From a virus: a stretch of 20,419 nt of DNA. Below, piece after piece: positions 7,365 to 15,277 of this stretch; the first letter of the stretch is position 1; every line of letters starts with the position of its first letter. The notes below the pieces were generated by a model that was not told the origin of the DNA, did no database searches, and was given only the letters and a program-made list of their open reading frames with translations. The DNA is taken from IMG/VR virus record IMGVR_UViG_3300047562_005125, positions 1 through 20,419 of that record; one strand, written 5' to 3'. The translations under genes were made by a program, and so were the position numbers.

Positions 7365-9020
7365 TTGACTATCAAAGTATTCATTGGTTGGGATCCAGAA
7401 CACGCTGAAGCCGCTGAAGTGTGCCGGCACTCGCTGTTGAAACACAGCACTGTTCCATTACAGATTGAATTCCTTAAACAAAGCGAACTGCGTGAAGCCA
7501 AGCACTACTGGCGCGAAGACGATTCGGGCTGCAGTACAGAATACACCTACACACGCTATCTAGTGCCGCATCTCATGGAGTATTCGGGTCTGGCAGTGTA
7601 TGTTGATGCTGGATTTGTGTTTTTAGATGACGTGCGCGAGCTGTTACAGCACTATGATTCTCGTGCTGCGGTACATGTAGTAAAACATCAATACAAACCC
7701 AAAAACACTACAAAACTGGTAGATCGAGAACAGCATGTGTATCCACGTAAAAACTGGAGCAGCCTCATGCTGTGGAACTGTGCCCACCCAGATCTGCGAA
7801 CCTTGACTGCTGAAGCAGTCAGCACTCAGTCTGCACAGTGGTTGCATCGATTCGAATTTATTCCTTCCAGCACAGTCCACAGTCTCAATCCCGATTGGAA
7901 TTGGTTGGTAGATTGGTATCATGAACCAGATGATGGCACGCCTCGGGCACTGCATTTTACAGAGGGCGGACCTTGGTTAAAAAACCATCGTCAGTGCAAG
8001 TATGGTTGGTACTGGGCTCAGGCCTATCACGATTGGCAGCGCAGCCAAATCAGTGCACCTATGCCCGGTGTGTTGGATTCCATACCGCCTGACATCGAAC
8101 GTTTATTCTTGGATGTGCTAGAGTGGCGGGTTGATCCTGGCCAACAGTACAACCAAGTCGCATATGAAGATCTAACCGCAGCCCTGTCTCGACTCAACAA
8201 TCGAGCAGCGGTGGCAGTGGAGGCCGACACCGTGTTTGAAAGCAGCGATAAACTTGAGGCCAAAGGCCACAACTACGACCCGTTCCTTAAGAGTTTTATC
8301 ATGGGATCTGGCGGACAGATCACAGTCTGGGACAAAACCAGCGAAGATACCACGCCGGTGATCCTGCGTGGAGTCACCAAACGCAAACACATGGCTGCCT
8401 GTGAAGCCAAGGGGCGTGATTACTACTATATCGACACAGGATATTTTGGCAACGGGCGCAAGAAAACCTATCATCGCATCACGCGCAATGCCATGCAGGC
8501 CACGGGGCCCGTGATCAAACGTCCAAGAGACCGATTGTCAGCCACAGGGTGGGCACCACGCAAATTCCGACCCGGTAGCCATATCTTGCTGGCACCGCCC
8601 AGCCAGAAACTCTTGATGTGTTATGACATCGATCTTGAACAGTGGTTGAAAGACACTGTGGATCAGCTGAGATTGTTTACAGATCGCGAAATCATTATAC
8701 GCAACAAAGCCAGTCGCAGCGTGCGGCAAAGTTCTGACACCATCGAGATGGCTCTCGAACGCAATGTGCATTGCCTAGTAACCTTTAGCAGTATCGCAGC
8801 AGTGGAGGCCGTGTTGTACGGCAAACCAGCCATTACCCTAGGACCCAGCGCGGCTCATGCTGTGACCAGCCACGAAATACGCGACATAGAAAAGCCCTAC
8901 ATTCCTACGCTTGATGAAGTCGAGGAGTGGGCTGCACATCTGGCCTACTGCCAGTTTACTGAGGCCGAGATGCGCGACGGCACTGCCTGGCATATCCTAA
9001 CTGATCGTGATGACACCTGA
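7365..9020 (+). CDS. Two-domain glycosyltransferase: GT8-like GT-A plus KpsC-like domain
   Basis: 551 residues from TTG 7365. No ATG fits the frame, and GAGGA (7355-7359) ends 5 bases before the TTG. Residues 1 to about 225 match a bacterial GT-A family: VFIGWDP, STEYTYTRYLVP, YPRKNWSSLMLWNC at 126-139, and HFTEGGPW at 197-204. The expected metal-binding DxD is Asp81-Ala-Gly83, so the second Asp is missing. Asp88 and Asp89 follow. Residues about 300-551 form a second domain: YIDTGYFGN at 355-363, KRPRDR, and TFSSIAAVEAVLYG from 473. This resembles the serine-rich nucleotide-sugar loop of capsule proteins such as KpsC. The domain is homologous to the separate gene at 15927-16727. It may add two successive sugars, or the N-terminal part may be altered or inactive. 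Confidence 0.9.
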   Translation: MTIKVFIGWDPEHAEAAEVCRHSLLKHSTVPLQIEFLKQSELREAKHYWREDDSGCSTEYTYTRYLVPHLMEYSGLAVYVDAGFVFLDDVRELLQHYDSRAAVHVVKHQYKPKNTTKLVDREQHVYPRKNWSSLMLWNCAHPDLRTLTAEAVSTQSAQWLHRFEFIPSSTVHSLNPDWNWLVDWYHEPDDGTPRALHFTEGGPWLKNHRQCKYGWYWAQAYHDWQRSQISAPMPGVLDSIPPDIERLFLDVLEWRVDPGQQYNQVAYEDLTAALSRLNNRAAVAVEADTVFESSDKLEAKGHNYDPFLKSFIMGSGGQITVWDKTSEDTTPVILRGVTKRKHMAACEAKGRDYYYIDTGYFGNGRKKTYHRITRNAMQATGPVIKRPRDRLSATGWAPRKFRPGSHILLAPPSQKLLMCYDIDLEQWLKDTVDQLRLFTDREIIIRNKASRSVRQSSDTIEMALERNVHCLVTFSSIAAVEAVLYGKPAITLGPSAAHAVTSHEIRDIEKPYIPTLDEVEEWAAHLAYCQFTEAEMRDGTAWHILTDRDDT

Positions 9021-9912
9021 CGTTGTAGTTTACTTCAGCAGCCTGCAAAAACAAACTCCTAGCCGCAAAATTGATGTGCTTCAGGCCTTTGCCGATGGCG
9101 CTAGAAATCAAGGAGCCAAGGTTGTAATCCAACGCACTGCTGATGTCATACCAGCACGCATGGCTGTGATCTTGGGTTGGCCCAGCCCGCTTCAGCACGG
9201 ACACAACATAAGATTACGAGCAGCAGTGGTCAAGCAGCAAAAACGCGACAACAATCATGTCATGGCCATTGACGCCAGCACTTTCAAATTTCATGACAAT
9301 CATGGCAAGTATCTAAGATACAGCCTCAACGGCGTTTTCTATGATACCAGTGAATATGCCAACCTTAACAGTGATGCCACTCGCTGGTTGACCATCAGCA
9401 ATGATCTTGGACTGTCAATGAAACCGTGGCGTACCGCGGGTGACTACATCTTGCTGCTGATGCAGCGAGATGGCGGATGGAGCATGAAAGGCCTAGATCC
9501 CATAGCTTGGGTCCGACAAAAACATCAGCAGCTTCGTGCAGTTTCGCAGTTGCCTATGGTTGTACGTCCACATCCGGGCAAAAGTATTGATCTCTCACCG
9601 CTGCGTGATCTAGACATTGAAATCAGCCACAGCAGTCAGCGCACTTTGCAGCAAGATTTAGAGAGGGCCAGAGCTGCCTGCGTTTTTAACAGCAGCAGCG
9701 GAGTGGCAGCTATCTTGGAGGGTGTGCCCTTGATGGTAGATGATCGCAGCGCAGTGACGTATGATGTCAGCCATCACGGGGTAGATGTCATAACCGCTCC
9801 CAGACTCTTGGAAAGGCAGCAGTGGTTATGGGATCTCAGTGCCGCACACTGGAGCGACGAAGAAAGTCGGCAAGGTTTGATCTGGAATAAGTTTGCACCA
9901 CTGATCAGCTAG
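9010..9912 (+). CDS. KpsC/capsule-synthesis-like GT-B protein
   Basis: 300 residues from ATG 9010; GTG 9007 is an adjacent alternative. The N-terminal half contains LQAFADGARNQGA and a Rossmann-like VMAIDAS. The second half has VRPHPGKS at 185-192 and FNSSSGVAAILEGVP at 226-240. Capsule glycosyltransferases of the KpsC/KpsS and CDP-glycerol transferase type share an RPHP strand followed by a serine-rich loop and a helix ending in G-x-P, which binds the nucleotide donor. The same layout occurs in the gene at 17581-18429. It overlaps the preceding two-domain gene by 11 bases and converges on the minus-strand operon with an 8-base 3' overlap. Donor and acceptor are unknown. Confidence 0.82.
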   Translation: MTPDVVVYFSSLQKQTPSRKIDVLQAFADGARNQGAKVVIQRTADVIPARMAVILGWPSPLQHGHNIRLRAAVVKQQKRDNNHVMAIDASTFKFHDNHGKYLRYSLNGVFYDTSEYANLNSDATRWLTISNDLGLSMKPWRTAGDYILLLMQRDGGWSMKGLDPIAWVRQKHQQLRAVSQLPMVVRPHPGKSIDLSPLRDLDIEISHSSQRTLQQDLERARAACVFNSSSGVAAILEGVPLMVDDRSAVTYDVSHHGVDVITAPRLLERQQWLWDLSAAHWSDEESRQGLIWNKFAPLIS

Positions 9913-10573
9913 CTCTTGGTCGACTCATGGCCCACCAGGTCAAGGCCTGATCGCTGTGATCCACGGTTCTCAAATAGTCCCATCCCACACGCCAATCTGT
10001 CAGCTGATGATCAATCCGACGCACTAGATAAGTCTGGCAACGCACCGAGGCAGCACGATCAACGTCCCTTATAATGGCGGGCCAGCTCCGTCCTGTGTCC
10101 TTGAATTGCTTGCCTGCGCGTAAATTTTGCATGGCCTGGTCTAAATTGTTGATGCGGTCTCGGTGCGCTACGATGACATGTTCTCCCAGACGTTCGTGCT
10201 TGGTGATCTGGCGCCGTTCATGCTGCTCACCCCAACCGTGGCGGAAGTCGCTGCCCATGAAAACCACATCTAACTCACCGTCGATCACGCTGCTGACTTC
10301 GCTCAGCGTGGCCTCGGCTGCGCCGCTACCAAACCAAACTTCTGTAGAAAGATAGATCACGATGGGATTTCGCAGACCCTGCATGCGTTGATAGTATTTC
10401 CAGATCTCACAAGGACCTAGACGCTCAAACTCGCATGTGTCATCTGTATCTATGGCATCTCGCCAATGAACCTGTACTGGCCAGTTCTGCCTCAAGAGAT
10501 CCAGCATGCGATCGTGATTGATCCTGGTGGCATCGCGCCAGGTGAGTTCACCGTGATATACTACATCGATCAT
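9905..10573 (-). CDS. Third tandem paralogue of a putative GT-A family, diverged
   Basis: 222 residues. It aligns by eye with the two genes upstream: the start MIDVVYHG, an N-terminal NH motif, W-K/D then VWF at 79-81, LDVVFMGSD, a VIVAHRDR segment, and a C-terminal YLVRR...DWRVGWDYL. The other copies carry K-[WF]-RTD-x-WF; here the residues are LSTEVWF with Ser-Thr-Glu at 76-78. That loses the Arg and replaces the likely catalytic or metal-binding Asp with Glu. It may be inactive, structural or of changed specificity. It is the last gene of the minus operon. ATG 10573 overlaps the previous stop as ATGA. WavE-type LPS glycosyltransferase is the closest family I can suggest, with low certainty. 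Confidence 0.82.
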   Translation of the reverse strand: MIDVVYHGELTWRDATRINHDRMLDLLRQNWPVQVHWRDAIDTDDTCEFERLGPCEIWKYYQRMQGLRNPIVIYLSTEVWFGSGAAEATLSEVSSVIDGELDVVFMGSDFRHGWGEQHERRQITKHERLGEHVIVAHRDRINNLDQAMQNLRAGKQFKDTGRSWPAIIRDVDRAASVRCQTYLVRRIDHQLTDWRVGWDYLRTVDHSDQALTWWAMSRPRAS

Positions 10574-11250
10574 AGTGGTTGTTCCGGATCACAACCGTCG
10601 AGGAACTGTCGGGACAATTGTCCAGCTTTGTATCCGCGCACAAAATCACTGGCCACTGTGTAGTCTGTCATGACATCGCGTTCCTGTCGCACTAAGAATA
10701 TCCTGCACCAGGCAGTTTCACATCTTTCAAGATTCTGAGCAATACATCTAAAAACCAAATTGCCATTTTTTACATCAGACCCTAGCAGGCTGCTTCGTAC
10801 CTGATCAATAGGTCGCAGGGCAGCGCGCCGGGACACTATCACAAAGTCTGGCACCTTGGCATGACGCAGTGTGGCATGGGTCTCTATACGCAGTCCGTTC
10901 TTGACATTGCTGCCGAGATAGCCCACGTCGATTTGCTCAGTCAAAACTCGTTCGGTGAGATGCAGCAGAGGATCGATACTGCTTTTGGCAAACCAGTTGT
11001 CAGTGCGCCATTTCATGATGACAGGACAGTCAATGAGCTGTGCGGCTTTCATGAAATCCCAAACCTGGATGCCTCCTGCAGAGCCGGGTGATCCCGACAC
11101 TGGCATGTCCGTGCGATCAAACTCAGGCTGCAAAAATCGTGTCAATGAAATGTTGCCAAATCTTTGCTCAAGTTCACGCATGACCCAGGCATGATTGTCT
11201 CGTGTCTGCTCCTGGAATCGCGGCAACCCGATGTAAAATATTCCTAGCAT
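10570..11250 (-). CDS. Second tandem paralogue of a putative GT-A glycosyltransferase
   Basis: 226 residues from ATG 11250. A longer frame starts at GTG 11265, but the MLGIFYIG start aligns with MISIFYTG of the upstream copy. Key features are IQVWDFMKAA at 61-70, VIMKWRTDNWF at 77-87 with Arg82-Thr-Asp84, IDVGYLGSN, PDFVIVSRRAAL, and a C-terminal KNGNLVFRCIAQ. The strand then R-T-D then aromatic pattern resembles the metal-binding loop of some GT-A enzymes acting on lipopolysaccharide (WavE-like); this is a family guess. It overlaps the upstream gene by 7 bases and the downstream gene by 4, so the three copies are probably translated together. Confidence 0.85.
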   Translation of the reverse strand: MLGIFYIGLPRFQEQTRDNHAWVMRELEQRFGNISLTRFLQPEFDRTDMPVSGSPGSAGGIQVWDFMKAAQLIDCPVIMKWRTDNWFAKSSIDPLLHLTERVLTEQIDVGYLGSNVKNGLRIETHATLRHAKVPDFVIVSRRAALRPIDQVRSSLLGSDVKNGNLVFRCIAQNLERCETAWCRIFLVRQERDVMTDYTVASDFVRGYKAGQLSRQFLDGCDPEQPL

Positions 11251-12026
11251 TGATAAGTGGTCCACCAGTCCCAGGCAGCATCAAGCAGATGATTTTCTTC
11301 CAATCTTGTCCGACTCATGTAGCTGTCGATATAGTCTCGGCACACGTCACGATCTGTTGGCTGGCTGTCATAGGATTTTCTAATCAACCATAAGTGACAC
11401 AGCACCCCACGAGCTCGCGCAAAGTCACCAAGGATGTATCTAAAAGTTTTGTTACCGCTGCGTATTTTCCTAGGTGGCATAGCCAGCATACGATCTGTCG
11501 CACGCTGTGCGGTGTTCAAGCTGGTTCTCCGCGCTGCTATTACAAAATCTTGCAACCTAGCAGGATCATGTGCAGTGACTTCGTACACTTCGTGCTCTTT
11601 GCCTTGATTGTCATTTACAAGGTCACTGCCAAAGTAAATTACATCCACATTGTCTTTGATGATGTCTCTGACATGCTGTATCAGCACATTTCGAGCGCTG
11701 TCTGTAAACCAGACATCTGTACGGAATTTGATCACGATGTCTCCCGTGACTCTTTCTGCCGAAGTCAAGAAATCCCATACCTGCACAGCGCCGCCTTGTC
11801 CTCGTCGGTAGTTGGTGATCCAATGGTCTCCTTGCTTACCTCGCTTCATGATTCGATCATCGCCACCTTCGTCAAAAGGACAGTGTCCACGGTCGGCGTA
11901 GTCTTTTGTGAACCAGGACACTTCGACCGAATCTAGAGTGGCCAACTCTTGTATCACAGGCTCGTGATTTTCGCGCATGATTTCGGCATTGTGTCTCCGG
12001 TCACCGGTGTAAAAAATACTGATCAT
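11244..12026 (-). CDS. First tandem paralogue of a putative GT-A glycosyltransferase
   Basis: 260 residues, the longest of the three copies. An insertion of about 20 residues (43-76, rich in Gly, Asp and Lys) precedes AVQVWDFLTSAE at 80-91. IVIKFRTDVWF at 97-107 carries Arg102-Thr-Asp104. Also shared with the other copies are VDVIYFGSDL, DFVIAARRTSL, SGNKTFRYILGD and LWLIRK. The C terminus ends in WDWWTTYQC. The fold appears Rossmann-like GT-A, and the enzyme probably transfers a sugar from a nucleotide donor in the cytoplasm; specificity is unknown. ATG 12026 overlaps the stop of the nucleotidyltransferase-HAD gene as ATGA. The duplications presumably began from one of the two copies that retain RTD. 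Confidence 0.86.
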   Translation of the reverse strand: MISIFYTGDRRHNAEIMRENHEPVIQELATLDSVEVSWFTKDYADRGHCPFDEGGDDRIMKRGKQGDHWITNYRRGQGGAVQVWDFLTSAERVTGDIVIKFRTDVWFTDSARNVLIQHVRDIIKDNVDVIYFGSDLVNDNQGKEHEVYEVTAHDPARLQDFVIAARRTSLNTAQRATDRMLAMPPRKIRSGNKTFRYILGDFARARGVLCHLWLIRKSYDSQPTDRDVCRDYIDSYMSRTRLEENHLLDAAWDWWTTYQC

Positions 12027-13045
12027 AAGAAGTCTCCCAGGCTTTCGGTATCACGGCGCAGATTTATGGCCTCGGCTCTGGGCCAAGGGTTGGCATCATT
12101 GTAGTCGTTGATCAAGACTCGACGAGCATTGAGCAAGCCTGACACCAACTCATAGTCACGGAAGCCCAGTCCAGTTAACATGGCATGCGTGTAGTGATCG
12201 GAATCTTTTGGACGTGCTGTGGTGAATACGAACTGATGCCCTTGGCTTTGCAAGGTCAGCAGGCGATCTAGATTTTTCATCAACGGCACCGCTGGTTCGT
12301 GATAGCTGTCTTGGGGCTGGGCATGCACCAAGGTACCGTCGATGTCACAAAAAATCACGCTTTTGTCATTGTACTCATGCCAGTCGGCTGCGGTGCCTAC
12401 ATCAACATAGTCGCGCACGCGCCGAGACAGGAAAATCTCTCCTTGCTCTAGTAGGCGTTGTATCACGTGGCTGACGAAAATTTCATGATCACCCATGTCA
12501 AGTTCTTGATAGGCCTCTTGAAATAGATCCGGAGTGCGGAAGTGATAACCACCCACGCAAAATAGATCACTCACCACTTGTTTTTCTATGATGTCTGTCA
12601 CGATGTCTTGATCGTTGCAGCGAACAAAGCTCTTGGCTGACAGACGTTTGATCACATCATGGTCGACCACTGAGCTCACACAGACATAGTTGCCTTCATC
12701 ATGGTCGTGATCAAAAAAGCTGTCACAGTCCTTGATCAAGAGACCTTGGTTGCTGTCAAGATCCACGCGTTCCATGATCTGCTGTGCTGTGTCAGCTGGT
12801 CCCAGAGTGCGCTCAGGCAACACTATCATTTCTACACGATCGCCGTATATTTCCTGCAAGCGCTGATCAATGGGATAACTGTCATGATGCTCGGCCAACA
12901 CACCGATGTAGATTTTTACAGCCGCATCTAGACGTTCAATGGCCCGCTGTATCATGAATCTGCCTTGATAATCAGTCAGCGTGTACTTTGGACGCATGTT
13001 GGGAAAACGTGTGCTGAGCCCAGCTGCGGGCACTATCACTTGCAT
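12023..13045 (-). CDS. Nucleotidyltransferase fused to HAD phosphatase
   Basis: 340 residues. Residues 1 to about 225 form a sugar- or alcohol-phosphate nucleotidyltransferase. VIVPAAGLSTRF at 3-14 and RPK at 18-20 give the G-x-x-x-R...PK signature of NTP_transferase enzymes, and LLIKDCDSFF gives an Asp pair for metal. Residues 228-340 form a HAD phosphatase: CDIDGT with Asp234 and Asp236, FTTARP at 274-279, and INDYND at 312-317. The nucleotidyltransferase should make an NDP-activated product. The HAD part may dephosphorylate a precursor or proofread. Fusions of these domains occur in surface-glycan pathways. The adjacent APH-like kinase suggests a LicA/LicC-like pair (phospho-alcohol then CDP-alcohol), though a hexose-1-phosphate substrate is equally possible. 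ATG 13045 overlaps the upstream gene by 10 bases. Confidence 0.88.
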   Translation of the reverse strand: MQVIVPAAGLSTRFPNMRPKYTLTDYQGRFMIQRAIERLDAAVKIYIGVLAEHHDSYPIDQRLQEIYGDRVEMIVLPERTLGPADTAQQIMERVDLDSNQGLLIKDCDSFFDHDHDEGNYVCVSSVVDHDVIKRLSAKSFVRCNDQDIVTDIIEKQVVSDLFCVGGYHFRTPDLFQEAYQELDMGDHEIFVSHVIQRLLEQGEIFLSRRVRDYVDVGTAADWHEYNDKSVIFCDIDGTLVHAQPQDSYHEPAVPLMKNLDRLLTLQSQGHQFVFTTARPKDSDHYTHAMLTGLGFRDYELVSGLLNARRVLINDYNDANPWPRAEAINLRRDTESLGDFL

Positions 13046-13776
13046 AGTCGGTTTATTTCCTTGATCAAAAAATCGTGTTCGGCGCTGTGAGGCTGGCAGT
13101 ATCGAAACACTCGCAACAGCATCAGCAACAACAGCGTGTTGTCACTGGCTTGAGGCCAGCGCTCAAGCAGTCCGCGCTGTATATATGCTAGTTTATTCTC
13201 CAGCATGGCAGGTTTGGCTCTCAAAAACCAGTGACACTCGAGATCCTGCCTTAGCTTGGCTATGTCATAGATCACAGAATCCCAGATCGTGGTCTGGCAG
13301 TCGATCATGACAAAGCCATGATCAGTGGCTATGATGTTTTCCAAGGTGAGATCACCTATGTAGTCGGTACTTGGTATGTCAGCAGGCATGCGGCAAGCCA
13401 GTTCTTCTTGGGTGAATTGGAATGGCCATGGATTCACGGTCTGCAGAAATTCTTGGTACTGCTGGGTGCGATCCATCTGGACAGGATCTGCTCCCAAAGT
13501 ATCAGTGACCTCAATCAAGAAGTCCAACAGGGGTTTGGCGGGATTTGATATCAGCCAGCTGCGCATGTCCACGCCATGGACATATTCGATGTCGAGATTT
13601 TCGCCGTGTTGTCCATACACTGCCGGCACTGGGACCCGACCGCTTAGATGTTGCAGTCGCTCAAGATTGCGCTGATTGTTGCCCACTTTGCGCACAAACA
13701 GACTGCCGTGTTTGTGCATGAGATACACTTTACTGCCGCTGAATCCTTGGAATGTCTGTACGATCCTGGCAGCCAT
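13036..13776 (-). CDS. APH/choline-kinase-like phosphotransferase
   Basis: 246 residues with a kinase-like fold. GFSGSKVY at 11-18 is the glycine-rich loop, Lys30 in LFVRK the ATP lysine, and IEYVHGVDM the hinge. YIGDLTLENII at 139-149 is the catalytic loop, with Asp142 and Asn147. VMIDCQ contains Asp159, the metal-binding residue, and YDIAKL follows. In most APH and choline kinases the catalytic loop begins H-[GN]-D; here the His is Ile139-Ile140, a change away from the Asp base itself. The family phosphorylates small alcohols, amino-alcohols or sugars. Its place directly before the nucleotidyltransferase suggests that it makes the phosphorylated substrate. It starts 3 bases after the methyltransferase stop. 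Confidence 0.85.
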   Translation of the reverse strand: MAARIVQTFQGFSGSKVYLMHKHGSLFVRKVGNNQRNLERLQHLSGRVPVPAVYGQHGENLDIEYVHGVDMRSWLISNPAKPLLDFLIEVTDTLGADPVQMDRTQQYQEFLQTVNPWPFQFTQEELACRMPADIPSTDYIGDLTLENIIATDHGFVMIDCQTTIWDSVIYDIAKLRQDLECHWFLRAKPAMLENKLAYIQRGLLERWPQASDNTLLLLMLLRVFRYCQPHSAEHDFLIKEINRLCK

Positions 13777-13779
13777 GGG

Positions 13780-14343
13780 TCATTTGAATGCTACAACACG
13801 GCTGTCGTTGGCAGTTTTGCTGTGATGATTGGCCTCTGCTTGGCTGTGTGTGAATCCGACTTCAAGGAACAGGTGGCACAAACTGTGTTCACTGTATCCC
13901 CACTTGTGCCACATCACAGGATCAGGATATCTTTCATTGTCTCCGTAGATACCAAGTACGGTGCGTTTTTGCAAGCGCCGATCTGCACCTGCCAAAAGAC
14001 AGTCAGGGTTTTTCACCACTTCCTGACACATTTTTAAGAAGTCCGGCCACTCAATTGCGGCGAATCCACCTGGTCGCAAGATACGGTGCCACTCGCGCAG
14101 CATGTTGGCTACACGACTCCGCGTGATGTGTTCTATCACATGCACTGTAAGTATTTCATCAACTGAGTTGTCAGGCAAGGGAAAAGGCTGTGTGATATCA
14201 TGTATGGTAACTGCGCTGTTATCGCGCATGTATTCGCCGTCCACGTTGATGTAACCATCAAAAATCCGCGAACCACAACCTAGATGCAATCGCACAGGTT
14301 CGTTGCGATTTCGTTTATCTTGCACCAGGCTTTCTAATTGCAT
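13780..14343 (-). CDS. Class I SAM-dependent methyltransferase
   Basis: 187 residues. LHLGCGS at 19-25 is motif I, which binds S-adenosylmethionine; GYINVDGE follows as the acidic motif II. HDITQPFPLPDNSVDEIL and VHVIEHI form the motif IV region of Methyltransf_11 proteins, and EWHRILRPGGFAAIEWPD is the conserved post-motif strand. The C-terminal part has MWHKWGYSEHSL, seen in sugar or lipid methyltransferases of glycan clusters. It could O-methylate a sugar, for instance as a chain cap. ATG 14343 overlaps the upstream glycosyltransferase gene by 29 bases, the longest overlap in this operon; a shorter start cannot be excluded. Confidence 0.88.
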   Translation of the reverse strand: MQLESLVQDKRNRNEPVRLHLGCGSRIFDGYINVDGEYMRDNSAVTIHDITQPFPLPDNSVDEILTVHVIEHITRSRVANMLREWHRILRPGGFAAIEWPDFLKMCQEVVKNPDCLLAGADRRLQKRTVLGIYGDNERYPDPVMWHKWGYSEHSLCHLFLEVGFTHSQAEANHHSKTANDSRVVAFK

Positions 14344-15277
14344 CTATAGTCTCCAGGAACCGTTGGGCTACTCGCCCCGCACTGTAATTATCAATAGCAT
14401 ACTGTTGTCCTTGCGTTACTCGCTGCTGGGCCTGCTGGGGATTTTTCATGGCCCACTGTATGCCTTGCATGGTGTCCTGTTGCCAGGTATAAGGGCCAAA
14501 TTCTAGATAGCTGGCCAACGGGGTAGTGATCACGAAACGACCTGAAAACAAACTGTCGATTACGCGGTTAGCGCTCTTGGTATCGGTGCGATAGTTTTCT
14601 GTCACTACTGGTATCACCACCATGTCGGTATCAGCCAAAAGCGTGCCTTGCAGTTGCCAATCCCACTCTAGCATGTGGATGCGATCAAAATTCACACCTG
14701 GTGAGTGCCCACGACGATGGCGTTCCAGCATTTTGTTGCGCAAGCGATCTACCTTGGCCGTGACCATGGTGAACTGATAGTTTTTGATGTGTCGTTCTAG
14801 ATCAGCCCACAGTGTGGTCCAAGGCACGAATTTTAGACTGGCACTGCTGCCAAACCAGAGCAGCTTGACATCTCCGGTTGGTGCGAACCTCGGTTCCAGG
14901 ATGGGACGTTCACCGGGATCTGGTATCACATGGCTGTCTTTGCCCGTGTTTTGTTTCACGGCCAGCGCCATTTGATCACTGTTTACAGTGATAGCATCGG
15001 CAGCCAGGCAGCATGGTACATACTCTTCTTTTTCATCAAACTTGTTGTCGCAGAGATCATATATGGTGAAAGCACCCTTGGCCCGTGCTTGTTGGATATG
15101 ATCGGCATTGCTCATTTTGAGGAACACCACTACTGTGTCGCTGTCGATGTCACTGAGATCCCGACTGGCCACTGCATCGTGTCCAAGCTCCCTCAAAGCC
15201 TGCGCCATGACATCACCTCGCAACCTATGACTGGCTCGTTTGGTCTTGAATCTGCTGCTCCAGAATCTGATTTTCAT
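14315..15277 (-). CDS. GT-B (GT4-like) glycosyltransferase
   Basis: 320 residues. The N-terminal Rossmann domain begins MKIRFWSSRF and includes RLRGDVMAQALRELGHDA (helix after the acceptor loop) and TIYDLCDNKFD at 71-81. The second domain opens with KLLWFGSSASLKF at 138-150, the typical strand linking into the donor site. It continues with VVIPVVTENYRTDTKSANR, whose acidic and Lys residues (Glu227, Lys234) match the GT4-type donor site, then VIDSLFSGRFVITT. The family is retaining and uses nucleotide-sugar donors. No membrane anchor is seen. ATG 15277 overlaps the FkbM stop as ATGA. Specificity is unknown. Confidence 0.87.
   Translation of the reverse strand: MKIRFWSSRFKTKRASHRLRGDVMAQALRELGHDAVASRDLSDIDSDTVVVFLKMSNADHIQQARAKGAFTIYDLCDNKFDEKEEYVPCCLAADAITVNSDQMALAVKQNTGKDSHVIPDPGERPILEPRFAPTGDVKLLWFGSSASLKFVPWTTLWADLERHIKNYQFTMVTAKVDRLRNKMLERHRRGHSPGVNFDRIHMLEWDWQLQGTLLADTDMVVIPVVTENYRTDTKSANRVIDSLFSGRFVITTPLASYLEFGPYTWQQDTMQGIQWAMKNPQQAQQRVTQGQQYAIDNYSAGRVAQRFLETIDAIRKPGAR

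Noticed and set aside
11394-11936. 180-codon plus-strand frame
   Set aside because: It is antisense to the first of the three tandem paralogues, whose reading frame is confirmed by homology to its neighbours.
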